A stretch of DNA of 64,000 nucleotides from Brasenia schreberi (GCA_036023115.1 JAYKKT010000080.1:12092001-12156000); one strand, 5' to 3'. Numbered from the stretch's first letter, positions 21,863-34,539 are shown. Notes: generated by a model from the sequence alone, not told the origin. Made by a program: numbers and translations.

Positions 21863-23929
21863 CACAACCCTGTTGAGAAAAAAGCGGAAATTTCTTCTTC
21901 TTTTTTCGAAAAGATAATTTAAGAGTGACCACCATCTTTAATTTAAAAATAGAAGGCAAAGGTCTCTCTTTTATACTTTTGGCCTTGGAGGATACGCGTA
22001 CTGTTCAAGGTCAACGAGTCAACCGCACTGGCCTTTTTGAATAAGAGCCTCAATGTTCCGTGTGAAGATCTTATATTTTATGAGTTGAAGATGGAGATGA
22101 ACGGCTTTTATCAATCCTTGCAATAAAGCGGCCCTGAATTGCAGTAGGTACACTTTTATCTTTAATAAAAAATATAATAAACTCCTGGAAAGGATCTGAA
22201 GAGATTGGTAACTCATAGCAAAGTAGATAAAGCAATGAGGGTTTAAAAAAATGTCAAGCGATGATACGAAAAAGAGTAAAGAGTGAAGAACAAGTCAAGG
22301 TTGATTGGCATGCCTTAATCCTCTGCCACAAGTCGTACTTTTATTAATTTAAATACATAAAGAAAAAGAAAAGAAAATTCCATTTGCACAATCTCTATGG
22401 GGTTGTATCCATGATTTACTGAAAATATTATTTAATAAAATGCCTAAAAAAATCAGTGGGGGGGCTTATTTACGGCTGGGGTGAGGCAATTATCACACCC
22501 CAAAACTTGAAAAGATTTAAAAAAACAAAATACAAAGCAGTACTATATTTTTCAAACATTATATAGATTGCTTCACCCGATGACATCTTCATTGAGCCGA
22601 TGTGGGGTGTTCACTAAAAGTCTAAAATCCATGATGAGATCCGGCTACAATACATAGTTCGCCCCATACAAAACCAATCAAGGAGCTATTCGGCCCACTC
22701 TAAAAGTGTCTAGATTTTGGCTTCACTTGAATTTTATCCAACTGGGATGCATGTTATAATCAGTGGTTTGAGAAATTCAGGGTAAGATGAATTTGTTATG
22801 AGCTTAGAGGATCCTACACTCGTAGAATGTGATGCACATTTTACACCACCACGCCGCCATGAACCAGACTTATCCGCGCTGGCTAGGGTTCGATAGGTGG
22901 ATGTTTGATGCCAAAGAGCTCGATATTATGTTATATTAGCATTTAATGCAGACCAAGACCCTCTGTGACTTGGGCTGATAAACTCCATCCCAAACATATA
23001 TTATATGAATAGACTTACCTTCTTTACCTCCCCCCTCAAAAAAATCTATTTTCGTTTGGTAAACGGTCTTGTGGTTTGGTGGAAGATTCAATGAAACAAA
23101 AAACAAGTAAAAAGCCTCGCGTCATCCAACCTTTGGCTGCAAAAACATAGTAAATTAGTGCAATTATAGTTGAGTACTTTACTTTATCATCACTGTGGGT
23201 TCTGGCCAATGGTGATCATGGCAATAGATGGATCTGTTTGGTTGCATTACATACAAAAGTTTTCAGCAATTAATGACTAAGTTTGTCTCTTGGGTATGCG
23301 GTTGAACTTCTCCCTAACCTATATACCGTTGAAAAGTGGCTATTTGTTGAGTATGCTCTTGAATCTTGAGATTTACATCGAGAAGAGATGGTTGATCTAC
23401 TCCTTAAGCTTCTTCTTAGCGGCTTTTAGATTGCCCACCACTTTGATCGTGCTGCCTTCAATGGAGGTGGACGACCATGCCATAGCTATGATATCGCAGC
23501 ACCTTTGTCACCAAGTAGTCAATATTTTGAAGAAAGTGCTTGCGGAAATATAAGTGCTTGCTTCATCTTTAAGATAATTGATGAAGCAGCTGATTGTTTA
23601 TCCTTGGCATCAATTTGTTGAAGTATTACAAATGTGTTGGACGTGTACCGTTGTCTCCACAGTTTTCCACGTTTTCACTTGCTGCCATCCCTATTTCTTA
23701 TGAAGTTTTTTCTAGTGGTGTCTATTTTCCTCTATATCTACAGGTTCCATGTTGATGGTAGGGCGACCCACACAAATTGAAGAAAGATAAACTCTCCTCA
23801 TCCATATTCAGTTACTAGAGGCTGAGCGTCAGTAGGGGTGTGGCCACCCTTTTGATCATTATCAACTTCTCCTACAGTGAGAGGAATCGAGTCTAACAGG
23901 ATCACACTCCTTGGAACGTCAACGTAGTT
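21863..23929. other. Intergenic DNA; repeat-like block at 22490-23000
   Basis: A block starting TATCACACCCCAAAACTTG (about 22490) and containing GAGCCGATGTGGGGTGTTCAC resembles dispersed plant LTR-type repeats but has no partner in this window. Open frames such as 23290-23553 show no domain. Confidence 0.3.
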
Positions 23930-24440
23930 TTATGCATAAGAAAGGTGGTCTTTTGTTCGTGTGCGGTCGTCGAATTCGCCTCCTATATAACGAGCAAACA
24001 CATTGAACAATTCTTCCTTCTTCAGAACTGGGTTAAGATTGAAGATCGCGTTCATATTGGACTCGATCGAAGGAACCCCTAACTTTCCGGCCATTCTTGA
24101 ATGCCAGCTACTTAGAACTAAAGTCCATCCGGCAAGTTTGCACAATTCCTTGGTTAGGATGAACAGTATATCACCCTCCGTAGACGACCAGATTAAGAAC
24201 AACCTATTTCTGCCTTATGATGAACTGAATCCCACCACTTGAGACCATGTTTGGGTGGCCTCTAGGATGGTTAGAGAAGATGACATAGTCTGTAGCTCCC
24301 CTCCAAAAGAGGAACGGCCTGCCTGTTTCAGTTTTTGCTTCAGGAGGAGATCCCTTGACAGGATATTTGCTCCAGTCAAGTTGAAACCAGTGATATTTTG
24401 GTGCCATTTTTGGCCCAAGTATGCAGAAAATGTCTACCAC
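23930..24440 (-). other. Two adjacent minus-strand ORFs, unrecognised
   Basis: Minus-strand frames 24204-24440 and 23930-24202 lie end to end and could be one broken coding stretch. The first contains YHWFQLDWSKYPVKGSPPEA, the second CKLAGWTLVLSSWHSRMAGK and FARYIGGEFDDRTRTKDH. Composition is protein-like (Trp, aromatic and charged residues mixed) rather than repeat-driven. I do not recognise the family. They may be a decayed exon or transposon-derived sequence. Confidence 0.25.
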
Positions 24441-24589
24441 CGAAACCTAGTTTTTTTTCCCTATTTAATTAACGTATGACGTACATAAATAAATGTTTCT
24501 ATCTAAATTGATGTACCCATAGCCTTTGTACCCACATTATTGAGATCTTTTACCTTATGGTGGTGCTTGCAGACCCAGTACACAAATAA

Positions 24590-25010
24590 GCAAGAAACGG
24601 GAACCGTGATTCACCCGATCACAATCGTCAGTCATGGGGGAACCCACCAAGCACCGTCTATCACGTGTGAACGAGGCATATGAGGTCCCAACTATTAGTC
24701 TATTACATTTAATCCTCGATATATATATACGTGTGTGTGTGCACCAACTTACCAACCAAACTTAAACATGGTGAATAATTGAACCTTTTTTATTCAGTTG
24801 TTTTTGAAGGCTAGTTCCTAGCATTATCTTTCTTTAAAAATTTCAAGATATATATGTGTGTGTGCACCAAGTTACCAGCCAAACTTAAACAAGGTGAATA
24901 ACTGGACCTTTTTCATTCAGTTTTCTTTGAAGGCTAGCTCCTAGAATTATCTTTCGTTAAAAATTTCAAGCACGCAAACAAAGAACAAAAGAATCGTTGT
25001 TCTTTCCATA
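24590..25010 (+). repeat. Dispersed repeat F, copy 1
   Basis: Contains CAAGAAACGGGAACCGTGAT, TCACCCGATCACAATCGTCAG and a closing TTCAAGCACGCAAACAAAGAAC, which match in order a second copy at 27910-28200. Between those anchors it holds a 123-bp tandem duplication missing from copy 2. Confidence 0.65.
24725..24970. repeat. 123-bp tandem duplication
   Basis: Unit 1 (24725-24847) and unit 2 (24848-24970) both run from a TATA/GTGTGT tract through GCACCAA and TTACC, CCAAACTTAAAC, GGTGAATAA and AAAAATTTCAAG, with scattered substitutions between them. The GT microsatellite at each unit's start probably promoted the duplication. Confidence 0.85.
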
Positions 25011-25685
25011 CCTTTCATATTGCACTAACCAATTTTTAGCCGTAGGAATAGTTTCCTTTCTTAAACGTTGCATTATTTCTTGAGTTGGCACAAGTGGCGT
25101 TATGCAGACTGTCACCTCTATTAGATATGCGTAACCCTGCGTATTGAACTCCTGACAGTTAACTCAGAAGGATCTTTAGAGCCAACCTTGTTTATCAAAC
25201 TTAAGAAACAAAACTTTGACGCAATATTCATTAACATGACTTGTTTAACTGAAAAAAGAAAATATTGACCCACTGAAGGCGTCTGTAAACGTCGAACTAA
25301 TCGGGTTAGCTTGTCTTTTTGATACATATACCCACATATATAATATACATGGATCGAATGGGATGTCAACAATTCTACATATATAATATATGAGTCAAGA
25401 CGAGCCAAGTTGAGCCAATCTTAGCATATATGTACGTGTTTGCTTTGCCAAATTACATCAGACAAGCTGGAGCGAGCTTGCCAGGAGCCAAGCAACCAGA
25501 TGCTTATCCCGTATTTTTTTGTAGTTCTATTCATCTCCTTGCCATCTATCTCCCACACAACCACCCTCAAAATTATCTGCTTCGCAGTTTGAGAAAATTG
25601 AATGTGCCAGTGCTGCATCACAAGGGAGCAGAGAGTAGGGATGTAATAATTCAATTCCTGTGCCGGGTCTGTCTTCAGCTCGGAT
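25011..25685. other. Unique-looking sequence between repeat blocks F1 and G1
   Basis: No gene recognised. The overlapping frames at 25421-25771 lie on opposite strands and show no domain. The second copy of the F-G arrangement has only about 70 bases here, so this segment is an insertion in copy 1 or a deletion in copy 2. Confidence 0.35.
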
Positions 25686-25882
25686 CTAGTGGATCCACTG
25701 CACATGGATTACTTTGTATGTGTCTCTCTGTGTGTGTACATGCCCATGCACCCATTATAATGAGCCTGTGAGTACATCTGTGTTTTTATGTGTATTGTGT
25801 GTGTGAGAGAGAAGGGAGGGAGGGGGATATCAATTAAAAAGGGAATCCCCTACATGTGTCTAGATCCTGCAACTTGTGGTGC

Positions 25883-26009
25883 ATGCATACTCATACCATA
25901 CTTTATTTTCGTTCCTCGCTTTAAAAAACATTAAATATCCTGTAAAAAGTTGCAAAAATATTTGGAAAAATATAAAGCCTTCAAAATAAAGTATGGTATG
26001 AGTATGCAT
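25883..26009. repeat. Perfect 27-bp inverted repeat, 127-bp foldback
   Basis: The arm at 25883-25909 (beginning ATGCATACTCATACCATAC) is the exact reverse complement of 25983-26009, with a 73-bp loop. It could form a cruciform or hairpin and may be a small foldback-type insertion. No clear target duplication flanks it. Confidence 0.9.
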
Positions 26010-26026
26010 CCGTGGGATCCAACTCG

Positions 26027-26160
<134 letters not shown>

Positions 26161-26530
26161 TACTTTTGATTGGATCAATCATTTCATGGTATATAAAAGA
26201 TATTGTAAAATTTGGATCCGATATCCAGGTTGGATTTGGTTGCTCACGTTGACAGCGGTATTTAATGGAAGAAGACTGAAAACGACGACGGGCATGCAAC
26301 GAAAAATTTAAGCTGTGTCGGTGACACAAAGGACAGTAGCCCGTGTTTGGATCCGTGAAGTGGGTCTCAGAAATTGGACCACCTTCTTCAAATAACCCAA
26401 CAGTCTTGCCAACGACTCCAACAAAAGTTTTAGCATCCTTTTGATTGGCCAGATGTGCTCTCCCCGGAGTATCAAACTCTTGACCTTTAACTTGCTTCAA
26501 GTCGAGCCACTTAACCATGGTGCACTCTAA

Positions 26531-27699
26531 GCCAAACAAAAGTAATTATATCTTATAGTTTTAATTTTTTAATTATTACTTATACTTTAAGTACCCCAAA
26601 TCAATGGAGTTACATTGGTTCATTGTTTAAGTAAACCTTTTAAAAATGTCAATTTTTTAGGGAACTTCATTAGGTTAATAATTTAGTTTATGCAATTAAA
26701 AGAAAAGAGAGAAACACAAACTTGAAGAGGCATTAAATCATTCAGTTTAGAAGGCAATAAATTGTATAATAACGTTGCGTTGTGCCTCATTAGCAAAGCT
26801 CATAAAGAGATATTCGACATATTTATGCTCTTGTGGTTTCATTACGTGGACATGTTATATACTAACCTAAATACATTTGGTAGATCCCATATACAAAATG
26901 GACCATTCGAACGAAATAAACTGTGGCTGAGGCGGTGCAACAAGGTCAATTCACTTGAAAACAGCACACAGAACCAAAATATGTTTGGTAGAACCAAGTC
27001 TAATATGAGGAATTTATATACACAAAGTGAGTGCTTTGGAGCATACATAAAAGATGAGAGTTAAGCCGGAGTCCCAACCATCTATGCTAATTCAAACAAT
27101 CAGATTGAAAGGACGACTGGTCTAAATCCAAAAACCAAAAGTAGAAGACCTTTTTGAGGCAAAGCATATAAAATACAACATATATGTTTACATTTTTTTT
27201 ATCTAGATGTCTGTATTGGCATGTATGAAATGAGAGTCTAGCGACTCTGTCTCTCTCACACAAAAGGCATGGGTGGTTTATATATATACACACATATACA
27301 CATACATATTTATATTTTACATTTATATACATAATTCTGTTTGTATACACTCAATACATTCACATTGTTGTGCATCCATTTACAACTGGAGCATGACAAC
27401 CATTTAAAGTGGTTCCAACACAACACACACACACACACATTATATATACACCATAAATGTCCAAGTTGAATACCAAGGGCCTATAATATTCTCGTAGGGT
27501 ATTCTAAACCACAACTTGATAACCCAAAAATATTTTACATGAAAGAAAAAAAACTCTGAATTTGAACAAATTAGAGTAAAATTTATCGAGGCATGTTGTT
27601 TTGATTATCACGGCACCCTTGAATTTTATGGGCTAGCAAACGACGAAGCAAAACTTCCTCTTACATACCACGTTCGACATGTTGTTTTGATAAACTTGA
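26531..27699. other. Intergenic DNA, no gene
   Basis: AT-rich with TA/CA microsatellites near 27280-27310 and 27420-27445. The frame at 26762-27064 shows no domain. Confidence 0.35.
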
Positions 27700-27905
27700 C
27701 CCTTTTACAAAAGATAGCCAACTTTAAAATCAAATGCATGTTAAAAAGTTCTTTATTTTGAAAACAATGAAGTTCCATTTATAATGCAATAATAAACATA
27801 TATTTTCAGGACACCCATTGATAGAACCATATGCACATAAGTAAAATTCCTATTGGTAAACAATGAAGTTCCATCTATAATGCAATAATAATAAACATAT
27901 ATTCT
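27700..27905 (+). repeat. Dispersed repeat H with partial local duplication
   Basis: The stretch containing AACAATGAAGTTCCAT, ATAATGCAATA and CATTGATAGAACCATATGCAC matches 49490-49625 closely. Its core is repeated in shorter form at 27855-27905. The family is unknown; the 49.5-kb copy lies inside the retroelement region. Confidence 0.7.
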
Positions 27906-27909
27906 CACG

Positions 27910-28205
27910 ACACCCATGGTGACCAAGAAACACCGACAGGTGACTCACCCAATCAGAATTGTCGGCAGGGAGAGTTCCACCAACCACCATAGGAAACGTG
28001 TTAGCACGGCATTGGTAGGTCCTACACTGTTCATCGCTTCGTCAGAGGCCATAGTCGCTTCAAAATTTTCTTCTTATTTCAAATTTTACCCCACCAAAAC
28101 AAATTCAATGAGGCGAATTATAATTTGCATCTCGAATCGCTCCAACAATATGCAATAAATTTTCAAGAATTACACAAACAAAGAACTAAAGAAACGTTGG
28201 TTTAT
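27910..28205 (+). repeat. Dispersed repeat F, copy 2
   Basis: Matches 24590-25010 through CCAAGAAACACCGACAGG, TCACCCAATCAGAATTGTCGG and TTTTCAAGAATTACACAAACA. It lacks the 123-bp tandem duplication of copy 1. Confidence 0.6.
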
Positions 28206-28264
28206 TGTGTTTTTAAATTTTTACCAATTAAATATCAAGAGAATCATTTGCTTTTTTCTTATCC

Positions 28265-28975
28265 GTTATCACGATGCATCTAGATGATCCATTGCACATA
28301 GGTTCCTCTGTGCTTGTGTGTGGGCGCATTCACCATGATTGTGATCTGTAGCACATAGAATTCTGCGTGCGCGTGGCTTCCCATGTACCCTCGATAATGG
28401 GAGAGTGAGATCCATTGCACATACAATGCTGTATGTGCGTGCATAAGCGGCACATGCATGTACACATGACATAATCATGGGTGGGAGAGAGATCCATTTT
28501 ATAATCCTCGGCGTGTGTGCACTTTCTGAGAGAGCGAGAGCGAGAGTAATTTGCACATATGTGCATGCACCTATTATATATATATATATATATACGTGTG
28601 TTGATGGATCCAAAGATATACATTTGATTGGATCAGTCGTTTCCTGGTATAAAATACATGTCAAAATTGGATACTATATCCAAGGTGGACTTTGGCTGCC
28701 TACATTTGATTATTAGAAGAGTAGAAACGACGACGGGCATCTAACGAAAATCAAACGATACGTATCCAGGGCGTTAGCTCATCTGGCAGGGCTTTCTCAC
28801 GCCCCTGCTGCAGGTGGGGAGTTCGATGCGAAGGGGGTGCAAGTGTGTGTGTGTGTGTGTGTGAGGATAGTAGGCCGCCTTTGGATCCGTGAAATTGGTA
28901 TGTAGAATCTGGAACGCCTTGATATAGAAGGAGACCGAGGAAATCCTTGCGCTTCTCTTTATTGACAAGCTGTGT
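28265..28975 (+). repeat. Dispersed repeat G, copy 2
   Basis: Second copy of the block at 25686-26530, with a shorter TA tract (28575-28594). It is interrupted by the tRNA-like insert at 28769-28868, absent from copy 1. Confidence 0.6.
28769..28868 (+). mobile_element. tRNA-derived SINE-like insert
   Basis: GGGCGTTAGCTCATCTGGC begins like a tRNA. TAGCTCATCTGG is a good A box (28775-28786) and GAGTTCGATGC a B box (28820-28830) about 45 bases away. The unit ends in a GT repeat (28843-28863). The paralogous repeat G copy at 26.3 kb lacks it, which supports insertion. The stem pairings of a functional tRNA are not all present, so this is not called as a tRNA gene. Confidence 0.6.
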
Positions 28976-28991
28976 TAGGCTTTCCCCTATC

Positions 28992-29163
28992 CAGTAGCGG
29001 ACGCAGTTTTTTTGTGTGAAGCGGGGCGAACTGCCTATTCGACCATTTTTGGTGGGACGAAGTATATATGATGACTATAGATTCAATCATCTCCTCCGGT
29101 AACTTTTTTATTAGTTTTCCGAATTTCAGGTGGAGACCTTGTCTCAATGTAGATCCGCCGCTG
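28992..29163. mobile_element. 172-bp hAT-type MITE with perfect 8-bp TSD
   Basis: The left end CAGTAGCGGACGCAG pairs with the reverse complement of the right end (CAGCGGCGGATC). The element is flanked on both sides by CCCCTATC (28984-28991 and 29164-29171), a perfect 8-bp target duplication as made by hAT transposases. It has no coding capacity and must have been moved in trans. Confidence 0.85.
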
Positions 29164-29171
29164 CCCCTATC

Positions 29172-30754
29172 AGTGTCCATGGGCCCAGGCATCGAACTCT
29201 AAACCTCCAACTTTATGCTGCTCTCGCCTTCATTTATTTTTTGTTGAACTTTTCATCTTAATTCACCATTGAAGAAAAACTCAATGGTCATGAAAAGCTT
29301 GGTCAAACTTCAGGTGGCCGAATTTGGAAGATTTTAGTAGGAGCATAATTATTCGGAAAATTCCAAACTGATGAAACCTGGATTTATTTAGAAGATCCAT
29401 GGGTTTTGTGTCAAATGCAATATCTTAGTCTGTTGAAAATAGGTTGAGCTGGCTCTTCCGTCCAAGATAAATGAAACCGAAGCTTTTAAATCAGAAACCT
29501 TGACCCGATCCCAAACGGTTACATGCGACTTTTCTCTTATACGTAAAGTATCCTTTCAACCAAATCAAATGGTGTTAACAGGAACCGGATACCACTTGGT
29601 TCGGTTGAAGCCCGTTTCACTCAGTTTAAAACCAAAACTTGGTAGTTTCAAACTGTCAGTTTCATATATTTCTTTATTCCTTTTTTAAAAAAAAATTAAT
29701 AAAATTTTCAGTTTTGAATGGCTTAAGAGTCAAATGGGAACCAGTCTCATCTGGGCTCAGTTTCGGATCCAAAACAAGCCAAACCTCCTCGCAGCGCATC
29801 TCGGTATCCTATTAAGATATGCAAGCTCTTCCATTTGGTTAGAGCCAAACCAAAATGAGCTGCATACTAGCCGAGACAAACGAAATAACAGCTAAAATCA
29901 ACAATATAAAACTCTTTTTCTAGAATGAGAGGCCAAAGCTTAACACACGCTCATGCACCCCCTCCCCACCTGCCGTGGCGGAGCCAGTTTACCAACGCTC
30001 TGGGTGCGACGAGATGGTATACATCTTATGGTTTGATTTTCTCAAAACCTAAACCTAAAACTTCAAAGCCCATCTTTTAAAACCCTTCTGATCTTCTGTT
30101 GCCCTAGAGCCTACTGTTTTGTCATAGAGATAAAAGGCACATAGATAGGATACAAACCCTTTAAGCATGTGGGCACCCATGCTGGCATGAGAAAATTGGC
30201 AAATAGTACTAATGAAACGGAACAAAGATCTTTTATCAATAAATGGTACAGATATAATTCACCTAAGTCATTAGGAATGCTCATGAGGAGGGGATTCTCC
30301 GCTCTCCATGGAGACCTACCTTGAATGGGGTAGATTTGGGGAGTGGAAATGGAGATGGGGATGGGAGAGCAAGGAAATCTCTAACAAAGATAAGGGGTGG
30401 GATGGGAATAACATGTTTCGGCTCCACAAATCCGACTCCAACACTTCCTCCCAACGATTCTAGAAAGTTGGATCCATCCAAAAATAAAACAAAACTATGA
30501 GAGGAAATAAATAAAAGAAAGTGTCATTTCTTTTTTGAATTCGTGAACTCATTGTCATTCCTTACATTTCATCAAAGAACAATATATTCAAAATTAGATA
30601 TATTTTACATAAATTAGGGCTTCATTTTATATATAAAGTGAATTCTAATGTGTGTTTGACCGTCCCTCTTCTCTTCAATAGGTCCCATGATGACCCTTCA
30701 AAACATAGAGATGGGATGGGATTTTTTAGTCTCCGTCGCGGGGATGGAGATAGG
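29172..30754. other. Intergenic DNA with GGTTC-rich and GGGGATGGG-rich stretches
   Basis: Around 29480-29770 lie AACCGGATACC and TTCGGTTGAAGCCCG words akin to the GGTTCC family. A lone TGGCGGAGCCAG at 29975 resembles one hAT MITE end without a partner. From about 30290 the sequence is rich in GGGGATGGGGATGG. That motif resumes at 43184 on the far side of the Tat element, showing the element landed inside it. Confidence 0.4.
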
Positions 30755-32726
30755 TGTAAACACCCTAAAAAAATATTTTTTTAAATAAATCATCGTACAT
30801 TCAAAAATCCATGATTCAAAAATTTTCTTGGAATTTCGATAATTTCCAAGCATCACTCTTCAAAAGAAAATGTTTTGGGAAAACTTCGAAACCCCAGATT
30901 TCCAAACCAATTTGGATACTCAAAATTTCAAAAAGAAAGTTGATAGATCTATCTAAAGCTGGAGTAAAGGCCGAATTAGAAGGAGGCATATTTCCTGAAA
31001 GAAGATATGTATAGAATAAAAAAGGCAAGCTATCCAAATCAAGCAAAGGATTAATTCAGGGCCAGGTCAAACCTCAAGCGGGGCCCAATCGGAGCTCGAG
31101 AAAAGTTGAGTCCCAATTAAGCGGGATCCAATCCAATTCCAAGACAAGTCAGACCTCAATCCGATTCAAAGCCAAACAAGGATCCACCCAAGATAAGGCT
31201 TGATCCAATTCCAAGTCGAGCAAGACTTGATCTAAGTCAAGTCAAAATTTAAGTTCATGTTGAATGACTTCACCTGCTAAAGGAAGCATGTGACCAAGCT
31301 GCGACTAAGTGTGTGCTTGGACAAAGGTGGCTAAGTAATTCAGCCAAGGCGTCTTATCTAGAGCTACAAATTGAGGTCAAGTTGATCAAGGCTCGAGCCA
31401 AGTCAAGCAAGGTGGCATGTTGATCCATGCCATGGACCGCACCATACCTAGCCAGTCGTTCCTAGACAAGATGCATATGACTCGACCAAGACAAGAAAGG
31501 CATGGATCAGGTGCACCATCACATGGGCTGCATCAAGCCCACATGGGATCAAGGGAGACCACTCTCCAACCCCACATGCTCAAGGGAGACCACCTTCAAG
31601 CTTCCAAGCCTTTGAAGCTCTATTGCAAGGTCGATTCTACCCTTTCCTTTTTTCTTTCTTTCCTTAAGCCTTTTAATTCTATTTAAAAGGTTTATAATTA
31701 AGGAGCATTTGACTCCAAATTGATGTAATATTTCAGGGGAGATGGTGCCCAATTTCATCCAAGCCCATGGGTAACATCACCTTCTATGCATTTAGTTTAT
31801 GGTTTGTTCTACCCCAATATATATTGTAACTCTTATACCGTCTAATCCCCTCTATGCTTAAGCTATATTAATAATTTTCTTTGATTATTGTACTTCCTCA
31901 TAATTGAAATTATTGTGGATGATGGTTTAATTTGGTAGAATTTGATTGGATGCATCTATTAATTTCTTAAAACTGAAAACTTTATTTTCTATATTTTGCA
32001 TCTGTCTGATTTTCGATTTCTCCAACCCTACTCTATGATCAAAATATGTTGAAACTTGACACCCATTCTACACACATAGGCTCACTCTCCATAAAATTTG
32101 CAAGAATTTTAAGAACATTTACAGTCATGAATAAAATTGGGTAAGACCAAATAGAATCACAATAGAATCTATCAACATTGCACATCCTGCAATAGAAGTT
32201 GGGTAAAAGTCCCCTAACTCTATATGCAGTGATAAAAATTGCTTGAAAAAATAGTTTCATCAGAAAGATAACATCCATAGCTTTCCCACAAGATGAATTT
32301 AATAAAAATCTAATACTTGTGTGCTGAGATACAATCATTTCTTTAAGCCTGTGTATTTCTGTCATAAGTTCTGTCCCAAATTTTAGAGTAAGTGACTTCA
32401 CAGATTTAATTTTACACATCCACAACACAAAAAATCAAAACAAAAATACTCTATGAATATTCACATTTTAAAAAGCTTGTTTGAATTGAATTTTGGTTTT
32501 TAAGAATATATCGGATCTTAAAACGATTTTCAAGTACCTAGACTAACCCTTGTATATCAGTTCAAAAAGGTCTATGGTGAAAATAACTCACTTGTCTACA
32601 TTCGCTAAGAAGTTAGAAATCAAACTTTGAAAGTTTTAAAAAACTTGTTGGCATGCTTGTGCACTCGTATTTGCGAATTGAGTTTCAAGTCTCTTCATAA
32701 GCTTTGAAATTAAATTCTCATCTATA
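30755..32726 (+). repeat. 5' LTR of the Tat element (about 1.97 kb)
   Basis: Starts TGTAAACACC and ends TCATCTATA just before the PBS. Compared with the 3' LTR it lacks about 300 bases at about 31577-31590, where CAAGGGAGACCACC joins sequences that the 3' LTR keeps apart. The missing part holds the TATA box (41716-41722 in the 3' LTR) and a GA-rich leader, so this copy has lost its core promoter. Confidence 0.9.
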
Positions 32727-32730
32727 GATT

Positions 32731-32748
32731 TGGCACGTCCAATGGGAC
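32731..32748 (+). other. Primer binding site
   Basis: TGGCACGTCCAATGGGAC begins four bases after the 5' LTR, in the place where a tRNA 3' end (ending CCA) primes minus-strand synthesis. The related element at 58.8 kb has TGGCAAGCCCAGTTGGAC in the same place. The primer tRNA was not identified. Confidence 0.8.
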
Positions 32749-33289
32749 CTGAGTCTTAGGAAATCGTTTTTGATCCAGTATTATTTTCAAAAATCAATTC
32801 CAAGTTCTAAATAATGATTCTAAGCTCCTTTTTCAAATCCTTTGTTTTAGGTCGATTTTTCAACCTCAAATAATGTCAAGTTCAGAGAGTTTCCACAAGG
32901 TGTCGAGTCAAGCCACGTTCTCTACAAGTCATTTTTTGAAAAAAAATTTAAAAGCTTCTTTGCAAAATCGAGAGGAAAAGATCGCTTCCCTAAGACGAAA
33001 TTGAAAGAATTAAGGATTGAGCATGAAATCACCTCATTGAGCCAAGAGGCCGATGCGGTGGAGTCTTGCTCATCCCATGGCAAACAAGAACGGGCTCATA
33101 AAAGATCACATTACTCTTGAAAGCTCAGAATGACCTCTAGATTTGAAGAGGAGGAGCCAAATGTAGAATCCTTCACATTCAAGGATATAAAGGCCCTCCA
33201 ACAACTATTGAAGGGCCAATCAAAAGAGAAAAAGAGTGTATTCACTATCTAATTTCTTCCTTTCTGATTACCAAACTAATAATGATGAT

Positions 33290-33800
33290 GAAATACTGAG
33301 CTTTCATCGGTATGATGGAAATGAAGATTCTCGATCCCATATCCAACTCTTTTCTAGGAGGGCCTATAAGAAAAAGAAGGATTCCTCAAAATGGATATAT
33401 TGATTCTCTCATTCTTTAAAGAGAAATGCTTCAAAATGGTTGGCTTTCTACGATCTAAGCCAATTCACTACTTTCGAAGAGTTAACGAATTGTTTTATGC
33501 AAAGATTTTCTCACAATGTAGAAGTTACACCTACTCTCAACACCTTGAGAGACACAAAGCAATCCCCTAACAAGGATGCACACACATTCATCGTTAGACG
33601 GAGGTCACTTGTAGGCCAAGTAAAAGAGTCCATTTCTGAATGATGCGCAGTAATGCAAATCCTTAAAAATTTTAAAACTGATTTGAAAGCACTGCTCTCC
33701 CTCCATGAGATCAGCACATTCCAAAAGATGATTAAAAAAGCTTTCCTCTTTGAAGCCAATTTGAAAAAGGGAGTATATGAAGACTTATAGAGATAGAAAA
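33290..33800 (+). pseudogene. gag capsid region of the Tat element
   Basis: Reads FHRYDGNEDSRSHIQLFSRR, then KWLAFYDLSQFTTFEELTNC, FMQRFSHNVEVTPTLNTLRD and HTFIVRRRSLVGQV, in the order expected of the retrotransposon gag capsid domain that forms the virus-like particle. One frame is open at 33440-33643. Stops occur before (about 33400) and after (33641-33643). A basic, lysine-rich stretch follows to about 33980. Confidence 0.82.
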
Positions 33801-34539
33801 GTTTTCTCAAAAACAAGTTTGAAAAACCGAAGGCATATGGGCCACATGAATCGAAAGGAGGAGTAAAATCTTAAAGTGGCTAGTGTATTCTAAAGCCGAG
33901 CTCGTCCAGTCCCTCAAAGCCTTTTGGACAAAAATCTTTTTCAAAAAACCTAAAAAATAAAAAAAGTTTGAAAAGAGGAAATACACGAATCTAGGACAAC
34001 CACTCACGAAAGTTCTAGACATCTTATTGGCACAAGGTTTGGTGAGTCTTCCCACAATCCCTGAGAGGGCACCCCCTAAAGAGAAATATTTAGATGATTT
34101 TTGCAAGTATCATAGGCACAAGGGCCCTGATACACAAACAAATGTTTTTCTTTAGAGAAAAAAATTGAAGACTTGATAGAGCAGGAGATACTCCACATCT
34201 CAGAGGAACCGGAGTCCCCTCAAGCAATCTTCAATATACTATTTGCCGCACACTACTCTCTCTCATAATAAAATAAGTCAAGCAAGTAGTGATTCGGGGA
34301 GCGCTTAGAGTCCAAGCCCCGATTAGAGCTTTTGTAGAAATTTGGGGTGCTCCAAATCATCAAAGTAGAGTCAAGATAGGATCGAGCCTTAGGGAAAGTG
34401 TAGGAGAGGTGACTAGGTTCAAAAGGATCTATCAACACCACACTTAGCCAAACAAGCTAGCAAGGAGGTCATTTTGCCCAACCCCTGGACAACATGCATC
34501 CCTAACTCATTTCATGGTATGGATAAGGGTAAAAGTGTT

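Noticed and set aside
28769..28842. A functional tRNA gene
   Set aside because: A and B boxes are good, but acceptor and anticodon stems do not pair fully and the unit ends in a GT repeat.
29971..30010. A second hAT MITE starting TGGCGGAGCCAG
   Set aside because: No matching right end or target duplication was found within 400 bases.
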